64,000 nucleotides of DNA, taken from CBDIDH01 sp965277595. Lineage in GTDB: Bacteria > Planctomycetota > Planctomycetia > Isosphaerales > Isosphaeraceae. Of this stretch, positions 18,481 through 26,818 are shown one piece after another. Under the pieces are notes generated by a model, which was given only the letters and a program-made list of their open reading frames with translations, was not told where the DNA came from and made no database searches. The DNA is taken from the NCBI GenBank assembly GCA_965277595.1, contig CBDIDH010000002.1:806001-870000 (forward strand), read 5' to 3'. Made by a program: the position numbers and the translations under genes. Position 1 is the stretch's first letter. Every line of letters begins with the position of its first letter.

Positions 18481-19451
18481 TCGCGTCCGCCGGCCGTTCC
18501 GTCGACCCTAATCGTACCATGACGTGCCGCGCGGATGCGACGGGAGAGTGTTTTCCCCACAGAGAGCCGGGCGAGCACTCTCCAGAAATCAGGCTCGCCC
18601 AGCGCGGCGGGGGACGTGCGGATCGCCCGAGACAGGTAGCGAAACGATTCCCGCCAGTGTCCCGAGAGATAATGCGCGTACGCGCAGTGCGTCTGGTTAA
18701 TCGCACGGACTCTCCCATCGGAGATGCCGAGGCTCGCGGGCAGGCCGGATTTGATCACCTTCTCGGCAGCAAGCGTGAGGCTCCTCGAAAATTTGTAGGG
18801 CTCACCGAAGGTGCCACCGGGATGGACCCGCATCCAGACCGTTCGTCGGGACGTGCCGAGGATTAGACCTCGACGCGCGAGGGACACCCAGAAAAGCCAA
18901 TCCTCGGCACCGGGAATCTCGGGGTCGAACGGGTCGCCGCCATCCAGAACGGCATGACGAACCACCACCCCTGTCGGGTGGAGGATGACCCTCTTCAGGC
19001 ATAAGTTACGCAGGAAGGATTTCCCGGAGGTACGAGGACGGACTATCCGATCACGAAGGACCCCCCCGGTCGCGGAGATCAAGCCGTACTCTCCGTAGAC
19101 CGCCACGGCGTGGGGGTGAGCGGCGAAGGTCTCAAGACAGTGGTGGAGGTGATCGGGAAGCCAAATGTCGTCCGAGTCGAGAAAGGCGACAAACTCGCCC
19201 CGTGACAACCTGAGGCCGTGATTTCGCGCCACGCACCGTTCCGCGTTGGGCTGCCAGACGTAGCGGACCCGGTCGCCCCAAGAAGCCTTGTTGCGTTCCA
19301 CGACCTTCGACGTGCCGTCGGTAGAGCCGTCATCCACGATGACCACGTCCACGACCACACCCGTTTGGCGTAGGACGGACTCGATAGCGAGGGGAAGATA
19401 CCCCTCGCGATTGAAGGTCGGAACGACGACACTGACGAGTGGTGACCTCAT
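18477..19451 (-). CDS. GT2-type glycosyltransferase
   Basis: A 324-residue GT-A enzyme. It starts at the first beta-strand 'MRSPLVSVVVPTFNREGYL', has 'VVDVVIVDDGSTDGT' for nucleotide binding and the metal-binding DxD motif as 'VAFLDSDDIWLPDH' near residue 93. Acceptor-side residues include 'PGAEDWLFWVSLARRG', an ED motif typical of the general base. It is coupled to the GT4 gene downstream. About 180 bases separate it from the FkbM gene upstream, enough for a promoter, though I recognise none. Confidence 0.92.
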   Translation of the reverse strand: MRSPLVSVVVPTFNREGYLPLAIESVLRQTGVVVDVVIVDDGSTDGTSKVVERNKASWGDRVRYVWQPNAERCVARNHGLRLSRGEFVAFLDSDDIWLPDHLHHCLETFAAHPHAVAVYGEYGLISATGGVLRDRIVRPRTSGKSFLRNLCLKRVILHPTGVVVRHAVLDGGDPFDPEIPGAEDWLFWVSLARRGLILGTSRRTVWMRVHPGGTFGEPYKFSRSLTLAAEKVIKSGLPASLGISDGRVRAINQTHCAYAHYLSGHWRESFRYLSRAIRTSPAALGEPDFWRVLARLSVGKTLSRRIRAARHGTIRVDGTAGGRE

Positions 19452-19629
19452 GTCGCTTGCGCGGATTTTCGCCCGTCACCCTCTCTGCTGATGAGAGACA
19501 CGAAGCGCGAGGCGAAGTCTCGATCACAGGCCGGCACACCGTCCTAAGGAACGAACCGGGGGATTCCTTCAAGCAGGGCCGAGCGGCAGAGACGGCCTGA
19601 GTTGCGCGAAAAGTTAAACCTCGGCGACT

Positions 19630-20412
19630 TCACCCAAGGTTTTTCGGGGTCGACGTCACGGGAGCGGTTGAGGAAACGGCCTCCCACTCCTCGTTCAGAA
19701 ATGCCAAGGTGTCATATCTTTCAAAAACGATTTGATAGCCTTCCATAAGAAGCATCCTGGCCGACTCAGCCTTCTGTTCACGGGACATGCATCTATGTTC
19801 AAAACGGATGATTTTTGGCTTCAACTGGCAAAAGTCCAAGGATCTCAGGATTTCGAGGTCATGGCCTTCCGTGTCTATCTGGAGCAGGTCGAGGCCGTTA
19901 AACTGGTGTTTCGCGACCAGGGCATGCACCGTCGAGCAAGGGACGAGAACCTTTTCGACCAGGTCATCGACGGGCTGGCCATTGACCTGGATTCCCCGGA
20001 CGTGCTCTGGGTTGAACGAGCTATGCTGGTAAACCCAATCCGGGAGTTCGCGGGCCCCGCGGCGGACGAAATAGAGGGGGGCGGTTCCCTCGTTTCGACT
20101 GACCGCGACCCGCTCGAGACGGATCTTCGGAAACCCCGAATAGGTGCGCTCGAGCAACTGGTACGACTCCGGCGCGGGCTCGCAGATGACTCCCCGCCAA
20201 CCGTAATGGCGGATCAAGGGGTAAACCGGATCGCCTGATCGACCGTCATAGCCTCCGACCTGCAAGAACGTAAAATCTGGGGACCGGGACATTTCGCGGG
20301 CGATCAAGCAGCAGAATACCTCCTCGATCCGCTCCTGAGCTTCGATGGTCGTAGCGAGACGGGTGATTCGGTAACCCAGGGACGCGGCGAGGCCTTTGAT
20401 AAAGTTAGTCAT
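19630..20412 (-). CDS. FkbM family methyltransferase
   Basis: A 260-residue SAM-dependent methyltransferase. I use ATG 20410-20412 ('MTNFIKGLAASLGYR'), since the 71 codons upstream in frame do not look like protein. The SAM site appears as 'FTFLQVGGYDGRSGDPVYP' near residue 50 and 'GVICEPAPESYQLL', and the FkbM-specific 'LDLLQIDTEGHDLEILRSLDF' lies near residue 185. FkbM enzymes O-methylate sugars or polyketides; a sugar is likely here because of the surrounding glycosyltransferases. One of two FkbM genes in this locus; they differ strongly from each other. Confidence 0.9.
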   Translation of the reverse strand: MTNFIKGLAASLGYRITRLATTIEAQERIEEVFCCLIAREMSRSPDFTFLQVGGYDGRSGDPVYPLIRHYGWRGVICEPAPESYQLLERTYSGFPKIRLERVAVSRNEGTAPLYFVRRGARELPDWVYQHSSFNPEHVRGIQVNGQPVDDLVEKVLVPCSTVHALVAKHQFNGLDLLQIDTEGHDLEILRSLDFCQLKPKIIRFEHRCMSREQKAESARMLLMEGYQIVFERYDTLAFLNEEWEAVSSTAPVTSTPKNLG

Positions 20413-20473
20413 ATCGCGTCTCGAAGGGGTGACAAGTTCGGCCGGGCCGACGAACGGAGAGAAGCCCCGTAGC

Positions 20474-21376
20474 TTACCAATCCGGCTCCGAACCCAGGAG
20501 AAACCGAATGCCGGCCGGGTGGCAAAGGACCGCCACGGTCGCGAGCCTGGCTGCGGCGAGGACGCGGTAGTGCTTGAGAAAGGAGCGTGCAAGGACGGCG
20601 TAATGCCAAGCATAAACCCGCCCACGCAGCCCGAGTAGGCCCACCCGAGCCGCTTCTCCGTTGTCGAGGGAGAACACCCGCCGTAGGACTCGACTGGTAC
20701 AACCCTCGAGTTGATCGAGGCTGTACTTGGTCGTTTCCAAGGTCAACCGGTTGTCGACCGATTTCCGGACAATGACGAGCGATCGGGCCAGGTGGAGGCC
20801 GGCGAAGCGGAAGGCGAGACGCAGCCAGAGATCCCAGTCCTCCCCAGTCCGAAGTTCGGGGTCGAAAACGCCCACGTCCCGAAAGCACGTACCGTGGACC
20901 AGCATGGTCGGGGTACCCAAGAGGTTCCCGCTCAGGAGTTCCCGGAACAGCGGTTGATCGGTTGTCCGACAGGCGCGGAGTTCCTCGGTGCCGTCGAGGT
21001 AGCGGACGACCGAGTCGGTGAAGCAGAACCTTGCGTCGGGCCGCCGAGACAATGCGTCGAATTGCGCGTCGAGCTTGCCGGGCAACCAAATGTCGTCGGC
21101 GTCGAGGAAGGCGACCCACTCGCGATTGGCCTCAGCGATGCCGGCATTCCTCGCGGCCGCTGGTCCGGCGTTGGCCTGACGGATGATTCTGAGGTCCGGA
21201 CCGGTCAGAGCCTTGAGAGCCTCGGGAGTGTGGTCGGTCGAGCCGTCGTCGACGACGATGATCTCGAGTTCTGGCCAGTTCTGAGCGCGGACGCTGGCGA
21301 CCGCCTCGGCCAACGTCCCCGCGTTGTTGTACGTGGGGATGACTACGCTGACGCCCTGACCGTTCGGGTCGTGCAC
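20474..21376 (-). CDS. GT2-type glycosyltransferase
   Basis: About 300 residues. No ATG lies near the family start; GTG at 21374-21376 gives 'MHDPNGQGVSVVIPTYNNAG' and places the first strand correctly, overlapping the upstream GT4 gene by 34 bases. Motifs: 'LEIIVVDDGSTDHTPEAL', 'ANAGPAAARNAGIAEANRE' and the DxD-type 'VAFLDADDIWLPGK' near residue 95, then 'RTGEDWDLWLRLAFR'. The alternative is a much longer frame from 21631 whose N-terminus is unlike any GT2. Sugar specificity is unknown. Confidence 0.88.
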   Translation of the reverse strand: MHDPNGQGVSVVIPTYNNAGTLAEAVASVRAQNWPELEIIVVDDGSTDHTPEALKALTGPDLRIIRQANAGPAAARNAGIAEANREWVAFLDADDIWLPGKLDAQFDALSRRPDARFCFTDSVVRYLDGTEELRACRTTDQPLFRELLSGNLLGTPTMLVHGTCFRDVGVFDPELRTGEDWDLWLRLAFRFAGLHLARSLVIVRKSVDNRLTLETTKYSLDQLEGCTSRVLRRVFSLDNGEAARVGLLGLRGRVYAWHYAVLARSFLKHYRVLAAARLATVAVLCHPAGIRFLLGSEPDW

Positions 21377-22539
21377 GATAATCTCCCTAACGCCTTCAGA
21401 TAGGTCGCCTCGTACTGGGGGATGAGGCGCTCGAGCGCCAGGTAACGGCGTACGAACGCCTGACCCTCCGCCCCTATGCGGAGCCTCAGAGTTGGGTCGA
21501 CCGTCAGGCGATCGATGGCGTTGGCCAACGACATCGGGTCTTGCCGCGGGACGAGCAGGCCAGTCTCCCCATCCCGGATCACATCGGGCGCGCCACTCAC
21601 GTCGGTCATGATCAGGGGCTTCCCGAGCCAAAGGGCTTCGACCATGACCTGGCTGAAGGCCTCCTGAAGTGTCGGCTGCACGACCACGTCCACCGCCGCC
21701 ATCAAGAGCAGGGCGTCGAACCTCCAGCCGAGGACACGGACGATCTCGCCGAGGCCCAGTTCCTCGATCCGTTGCTCAACGGTCTGACGCCGCGGCCCCT
21801 CGCCGACGATGAGCACGCGCAGGTCGGGGTGGCGGGCGGCTAGCCGGGAGACGGCCACGAGTAGGTCGAGGTGTCCCTTCTGGCCGTCGATACGCCCGAA
21901 GATTCCCAGGGCGAGTCGCCCCTCCAGGTCGAATTCGCGCCGAAGATCCCGGACCTGTTCCGGAGAAGGCGATGGGTATTTTTGCGGGTCCATCGCGTAC
22001 GGGATCAGATCGACCTTCGCCGCGTCGACCCCCTGATCTTCCGTTAAAAGCGTCCGGATGAACTCGGAGGGCACGACGATCCGGGAGGCCCCGCGGTTAA
22101 CGATCGATTCCACCCCGAGGAAAAATCCCCTTTTGACCCGCGAGGGGAGGCGGTAGAGTGAATCGGAATAGTGACGGCCAACCACTAACTTGGTCTGCGG
22201 ATGCCATCGCGTCGCCATCCAGCCGATGACGGCCTCGTCGTAGTGATGCGTATGGAGGATGTCTGGCCGCCACTCCCGCAAGACTCCCGCCAGTCGACGG
22301 GCGGCGCCGATCAGCCCCCGGCGGGGCTTCCAGGGGATGACCCAGCGGGGTGTTCGCTCAGGATAAACCGGCCGGGCGATGTTAGACTCCTCGGTCGCTA
22401 CGCAGACCCCGAGTTCGAACTGATCCGGGTCGGCCCACTGAATGATGACGTCGATGAAGTCAAAGCGGTTGATCCCGCAGGCGAACTGGATCACACGGAC
22501 CTTGTCCGGGTGATTCGAGCCAGCGCCGATGCTGCTCAT
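21343..22539 (-). CDS. GT4-type glycosyltransferase
   Basis: A 398-residue GT-B enzyme. ATG 22537-22539 ('MSSIGAGSNHPDKVRVIQF') forms an ATGA overlap with the FkbM stop, favouring it over the in-frame ATG 31 codons upstream. The N-domain has 'PDILHTHHYDEAVIGWMATRW'-like acceptor features (His-rich) and the C-domain has 'LALGIFGRIDGQKGHLDLL', 'LRVLIVGEGPRR' and the EX7E motif in 'PTLQEAFSQVMVEALWLGKP' near residue 303. This is a canonical GT4 of capsule or LPS clusters. Confidence 0.92.
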   Translation of the reverse strand: MSSIGAGSNHPDKVRVIQFACGINRFDFIDVIIQWADPDQFELGVCVATEESNIARPVYPERTPRWVIPWKPRRGLIGAARRLAGVLREWRPDILHTHHYDEAVIGWMATRWHPQTKLVVGRHYSDSLYRLPSRVKRGFFLGVESIVNRGASRIVVPSEFIRTLLTEDQGVDAAKVDLIPYAMDPQKYPSPSPEQVRDLRREFDLEGRLALGIFGRIDGQKGHLDLLVAVSRLAARHPDLRVLIVGEGPRRQTVEQRIEELGLGEIVRVLGWRFDALLLMAAVDVVVQPTLQEAFSQVMVEALWLGKPLIMTDVSGAPDVIRDGETGLLVPRQDPMSLANAIDRLTVDPTLRLRIGAEGQAFVRRYLALERLIPQYEATYLKALGRLSCTTRTVRASA

Positions 22540-23438
22540 CGTTCCTCCCGCGGGGCTGGCTCGGGGGGCCGTCGGCGCGCGTGGAAGACCCCACCCTCGC
22601 ATTCCCCGAACGGGGTGAGCTCGTCGATGCAAAATCCGTGCGATTCGAGCAAACGGGTTAACTCGCTTTCCGGTCGAGTGCCGACCGGCTCCCCGGGCAC
22701 GGCGTGATACTCACCGACGATCTTGTCGACCCGTCGCATCGTTTCCGGCCGCGCCGAGCGAAGAATCTCGTACTCGCTCCCCTCGCAGTCCAGCTTCAGG
22801 AGTGAGCAGCGTTCAATTCCGTTGGACGCTAGCACCTCGTCGAGGCTGACGCAGGGTACGGCAAGGCCCGGTGCGGTCGTATCCGGGCCCGCGACGGTAT
22901 GGACAATCCAGTTCGTGGGGTGGGTCTGTAAGATCCGCTCGCCGCTGGAACCGCCGACCGCTTGTGGGTAAACCCGTACCCGGGACTGTCGAATCCCTTC
23001 GGTGTTGGACCGTAGTAGAGCCACGTTTCCCGGGAATGGTTCGTAGGCGAAGACGCGGACGTCGCGGGCTTGTAGTGCCGCGAACGCCGAGAAGACCCCG
23101 ATGTTCGCGCCCACGTCGACGACGACGTCACCGTCACGGATTTCGAAACCCTTCGGGCTATAGACGCGATCGATCCAGATCTCGGCGAAGAGGAAATCCA
23201 GATGCGCCGACTCGGGGCCGCCAAGAACCAAACCGTTACGGAACTCGATGCGGCGGACCGGGGTACCATCCCGAATCGCCCGGGAAACTTCCAACCAGTT
23301 CCGGAGCGCCCGAACGAGCGCGACGTTGCGGCGAAGGAAACGCCACACCCGGCCGGGGAGCGCGTTCGTCCGATCCGGGCCGCGCGCGGCTCCTGCCTTC
23401 GAGGCCTCTGGCCGGACGTCGGATTGGGGTGCAAGCAT
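22536..23438 (-). CDS. FkbM family methyltransferase
   Basis: A 300-residue protein. The first 60 residues are basic and of unclear role. The methyltransferase core follows: 'VVVDVGANIGVFSAFAAL' near residue 107 (SAM-binding motif I), 'VFAYEPFPGNVALL' (acidic ribose-binding), and 'CSLLKLDCEGSEYEILRSA', the FkbM signature. C-terminal 'VGEYHAVPG' follows. It is coupled to the GT4 downstream and lies 25 bases after a GT2 gene, in a run of at least seven minus-strand genes with little spacing. Likely O-methylates a residue of the glycan. Confidence 0.9.
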   Translation of the reverse strand: MLAPQSDVRPEASKAGAARGPDRTNALPGRVWRFLRRNVALVRALRNWLEVSRAIRDGTPVRRIEFRNGLVLGGPESAHLDFLFAEIWIDRVYSPKGFEIRDGDVVVDVGANIGVFSAFAALQARDVRVFAYEPFPGNVALLRSNTEGIRQSRVRVYPQAVGGSSGERILQTHPTNWIVHTVAGPDTTAPGLAVPCVSLDEVLASNGIERCSLLKLDCEGSEYEILRSARPETMRRVDKIVGEYHAVPGEPVGTRPESELTRLLESHGFCIDELTPFGECEGGVFHARRRPPEPAPREER

Positions 23439-23463
23439 GACCAGGGCGACCTCCCGCGACGCT

Positions 23464-24489
23464 TCAGCTTGTTCGAGGCAGCGGCGACGGTTGGCCTAAA
23501 CCCGCGTTCCCGCCCGAATATCGACATAGGCCATCACGAACTCCGGCGCAAAAGTAGGTCCCGAGCACGCCCCGGTAGAAGGGGGCCATGAGGCTCTCGC
23601 GCCGGACGACCTGTTCGGCGATCCGTACGAGTTGTAGAAGCGGCGAGCGAACCGCCGGGGTGCTCACTATCCCCTTTAACCACGCCTTCATGGTTGCGCG
23701 CAGCGGCCCACCTGTCAACGCCGGTGCGTTCGCGTCAAGAATCCTCTTGAGATCCTTGATCTCCAGCGTCCCGGGGTATTTGACTGCAACCTCGGCGCAC
23801 CCGCGGCCGTGGGTGAACGACTGGCGACACATCGCGACGACGTCGACGGAACGATTGTGCAGTGCAGTGATCCGCGGGGCGAAGAGCACCGGGATTCCCA
23901 AACGCTTTAACCGCCAGGCGAGTTCATATTCTTCGGCGACGGGGGTCTGGAGGTCTGTACGGTACACACCTTCCTCCGGGTCGAACATCGCCCGCTCGAC
24001 AGAAATCTGCCCGCTGGCGACGAAGGTGGTCTCGATGAACTCGACGCTCTCGTCGAGTTCGGGGTGATAGCCGAGCGTGCCCATGTATCGGAAGAACGGC
24101 GTCGGGCGGTCGGGAGGGACGAACGGGTAGGGGCCTAGTATGACGCAGCCCGGCCGTTCCCGGTGCGCTGCGAGGTGCTGAAGGAGGAGCCCCGGGGGAC
24201 AGATCATGTCGTCGTCGACAAAGAGCACGACTTCCCCCCTGGCGGCCCGGTAACCTGCATTGCGCGCAGCCGCCGGCCCCGCGTTCGCCTGCCGCGGGCA
24301 GTGGAGTGCGAAGGGGGGCGATGCGCACAGACTCTCGACCATAGGTGCGGCGGGGGCGGAGGAGCCGTCGTCGACGACGATGACCTCTACCCGGTCCAAG
24401 CCGGTCGTCTCACAGGCGAGGATGGACTCGAGGGTTGTCTTGAGGCGTGCACCACGGTTGAAGGTCGGGACCACGACTGAGACGATCAT
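23464..24489 (-). CDS. GT2-type glycosyltransferase
   Basis: A 341-residue GT-A enzyme beginning 'MIVSVVVPTFNRGARLKTTL'. Nucleotide-binding 'RVEVIVVDDGSSAPAAP' and metal-binding 'GEVVLFVDDDMICPPG' (DDD in place of DxD) are clear. The C-terminal region (about 220-341) has 'SFTHGRGCAEVAVKYPG' and ends in an amphipathic tail that could contact the membrane. Start ATG overlaps the stop of the upstream GT2 gene (ATGA, 24486-24489). Confidence 0.9.
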   Translation of the reverse strand: MIVSVVVPTFNRGARLKTTLESILACETTGLDRVEVIVVDDGSSAPAAPMVESLCASPPFALHCPRQANAGPAAARNAGYRAARGEVVLFVDDDMICPPGLLLQHLAAHRERPGCVILGPYPFVPPDRPTPFFRYMGTLGYHPELDESVEFIETTFVASGQISVERAMFDPEEGVYRTDLQTPVAEEYELAWRLKRLGIPVLFAPRITALHNRSVDVVAMCRQSFTHGRGCAEVAVKYPGTLEIKDLKRILDANAPALTGGPLRATMKAWLKGIVSTPAVRSPLLQLVRIAEQVVRRESLMAPFYRGVLGTYFCAGVRDGLCRYSGGNAGLGQPSPLPRTS

Positions 24490-25445
24490 GGCGACGTCCT
24501 GCTGAGGACCCGGCTGAGGTACTCACGATTCAGACCGATGGCGTCGTCCAGCGTCCGGGTGCAACGCCCCTTCGCTCTCGACCGGAGTCGCATCACGTTC
24601 AGGACGAGCAAGGTCGCGCGGATATTCCATGCCGCATTTCTCGGCGTCAGGTGGTCTTTTTGCATCCGCAGATGGGCCTCGATTTGTCTCAACCGCTGCT
24701 CGTGGTCGTCCCAACGCTGTCGGGTGCTCTGGCCGCCGTAATGGACGATCTCGGCGGCCGGCTCGAAAGCGAGTTGCCAGCCGGCGCGCTGCATCCGCCC
24801 GTACCAATCTCCCTCTTCGCCGTACATGTCGATCGCCTCGTTGAAGGCGCCGACCTGTTCGACGACCTGACGCCTCACCATGAATGCCGCCCCACTGAAG
24901 CTCTTGACGCGGCGGCGGGTCGAGTGCGGCCAGTGGGCCCCGAGGAAGATCCGGCCGCGGAACGGTTGCGGGACCAGGCGGTACAGTTGGAACCCTTCGA
25001 GGAGGGTGAACAGGGCCGACGGCGGGGCGCGCCAGACACTGGGCTGGAGCGACCCGTCCGGGTTAAGCAACCGGGGGCCACAGGCGCCGATCCGCTCATC
25101 GCCTCGGAGGACATCGATCAGCGTGTCGATCGCACGGGGCATGACGATCGTATCGGGATTCAGAAGCATGAAGAACTGGGCGGGGCACGCCGCGATGCCC
25201 AGGTTATTTGCGCGGCCGAAGCCGATGTTCTCGGCACTCTCCAGCAGCCGAAATTGTCCTTCGGAGAATCCGGCGCGAGCGGCCGGAGACCGGAGCCAGT
25301 CCAGGCTGCCGTCGGTGGATACGTTATCGACGACCGCCACTCTGTATGTGACGCGCGGTGGCGCGTTCGCGAGACTCTCCAGGCAGCGCGGCAGAAACTT
25401 CATGCCGTTCCAGTTCACGATGATGATCGACAGATCAATCAGCAT
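24486..25445 (-). CDS. GT2-type (rhamnosyltransferase-like) glycosyltransferase
   Basis: A 319-residue protein with the WbbL/RfbF-type pattern: 'LSIIIVNWNGMKFLPRCLESL' at the start, 'VAVVDNVSTDGSLDWL', 'AENIGFGRANNLGIAACPA', 'FMLLNPDTIVMP' as the DxD region, and 'FSGAAFMVRRQVVEQVGAFNE' followed by 'YGEEGDWYGRMQRAGW'. Enzymes of this group often transfer rhamnose or related deoxysugars, but activity cannot be read from the motif alone. One base separates it from the next gene upstream, indicating the same operon. Confidence 0.9.
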   Translation of the reverse strand: MLIDLSIIIVNWNGMKFLPRCLESLANAPPRVTYRVAVVDNVSTDGSLDWLRSPAARAGFSEGQFRLLESAENIGFGRANNLGIAACPAQFFMLLNPDTIVMPRAIDTLIDVLRGDERIGACGPRLLNPDGSLQPSVWRAPPSALFTLLEGFQLYRLVPQPFRGRIFLGAHWPHSTRRRVKSFSGAAFMVRRQVVEQVGAFNEAIDMYGEEGDWYGRMQRAGWQLAFEPAAEIVHYGGQSTRQRWDDHEQRLRQIEAHLRMQKDHLTPRNAAWNIRATLLVLNVMRLRSRAKGRCTRTLDDAIGLNREYLSRVLSRTSP

Positions 25446-25446
25446 A

Positions 25447-26418
25447 TTATGTACTCAACTCGGTCTTTCCTTGAGAGTTAGCCGAGCCCCGAGGGTATCG
25501 CCTTGGTTTGACGCGCTCGACGAGGAATTGCTGAAAGAACGAAACACTCCACAGGGCATGCATTTCCCAGCTTTGCATCCCTTCACGCTCGGGCACGCCT
25601 CCACGCCGGCGCCGCTCGAAGTTAAGATTTGCACGGTGCTTCGCGAGGCGTAGCCGGGGGAACGAGATCGCGCGGTGCTCCCAATGGTGGGCAAGGTAGG
25701 CCGCCGACCTACCGCGGCCGATTGCGGCGGCGATGAAGCTCTCCCTCGTCAACCGAGATTCCTCAAAGTGATGTTCGACGTAGGTGGGGACGAAGGCAAG
25801 GCGATAACCCGCCGCCTTAAGCGCCCGCGAGAAATGGGCATCATCGCCGAAGCCGAGCGCGCCGGGGCCAAGATTGGGATCAAACTCGGGTACCCGTTCG
25901 AGAACCTCGCGCGAGAAGGCCATGTTCGCCCCGACCATCTCGAACCCGCCCGCCGACGCCGGGGGACCTGTGTTTTCCGCGAGCCAGGCCCGGTGCAGGG
26001 GCCCCATCCAGTCACGCTCCAGGCCCAGCGCGATCCGAACCCCCCCCGCAACCGCGTGCGCCGCCCCCGTCGCGATCGGGCGGCACATCGCGTCGAGCCA
26101 TTCGGCGGGTGGATGGACATCGTCATCAGTGAACAGAATGATGTCGCCTCGCGATGCGCTGATCCCACTGTTGCGGGCCCGGGCTTGACCTCTCCGGGGT
26201 TCGGCAATGTAACGCACGGGCGTCCGACTGGTGGCGGCGACGGCCTGGCAGACTGCGGACGTGTCATCGTGTGAGTCGTTGTCAACGATGATCACCTCAC
26301 AGTTCATCCCGTCCGGGACGGTTACCCGATTAATTGCGTCAAGGGTTAGCCGTAGGCGGTCTGCCCGGCCGCGAGTACAAATCAGAATAGATGCCGAAAT
26401 CACCCGCGCCTCACTCAT
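25447..26418 (-). CDS. GT2-type glycosyltransferase
   Basis: A 323-residue GT-A enzyme: 'SASILICTRGRADRLRLTL' start, 'CEVIIVDNDSHDDT', 'PRRGQARARNSGISASRGD' and 'ILFTDDDVHPPAEWLDA' as the metal-binding segment near residue 95, then 'FEMVGANMAFSREVLERV'. The C-terminus is basic. It is the first gene of a closely packed run (26418 down to 20474), so a promoter is expected in the 26419-26633 interval, though I recognise no consensus there. Confidence 0.9.
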   Translation of the reverse strand: MSEARVISASILICTRGRADRLRLTLDAINRVTVPDGMNCEVIIVDNDSHDDTSAVCQAVAATSRTPVRYIAEPRRGQARARNSGISASRGDIILFTDDDVHPPAEWLDAMCRPIATGAAHAVAGGVRIALGLERDWMGPLHRAWLAENTGPPASAGGFEMVGANMAFSREVLERVPEFDPNLGPGALGFGDDAHFSRALKAAGYRLAFVPTYVEHHFEESRLTRESFIAAAIGRGRSAAYLAHHWEHRAISFPRLRLAKHRANLNFERRRRGGVPEREGMQSWEMHALWSVSFFQQFLVERVKPRRYPRGSANSQGKTELST

Positions 26419-26633
26419 TCGTAGGTTGGAGAACCGATTTGAAGGCGCATCAATCGCCGCCGAGCTGCCGAGGGCCCGTGAGTCGATTCCGGCCTCCGGG
26501 ACCTATGCCGCGATGCGGCCCGCGGCACCAACGCCTGGAAGAACAGGCCCGAGGGCGGGGCAAGGCGAATATTCCCCCTCTTCGCCAGCGACTTGCCCAG
26601 GTTGAGGCAGACGAGAGATCGTTACTACCTAAG

Positions 26634-26818
26634 ATTTAAGGCTCTTGATGGTTTCCGGGGTGGTGATCAGGGGAGCTTGCCGTAACTCTATCCGAGAACG
26701 AGACTTGTGGCCCAGGGGTTGAGGTGTTGCCCAAGGACACTTAAGGAGCTTCCTCACAAGAATTTGCGTCCGAACTAACGTGGTCACCACCCCGGAATCC
26801 ATCAAGAGCCTAATTTAA
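26634..26818. mobile_element. Candidate MITE or large hairpin with ~35-base imperfect inverted termini
   Basis: The left arm (from about 26634) reads TTTAAGGCTCTTGATGGTTT and continues CCGGGGTGGTGATCA; the right arm (ending about 26818) is its inverse with two or three mismatches. The roughly 110 bases between the arms carry no gene. Arm length and element size (about 185 bases) fit a miniature inverted-repeat element. A strong bidirectional terminator is less likely because the arms are separated by a long loop. No clear target duplication is seen. The right arm touches the stop codon of the next gene. Confidence 0.6.
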
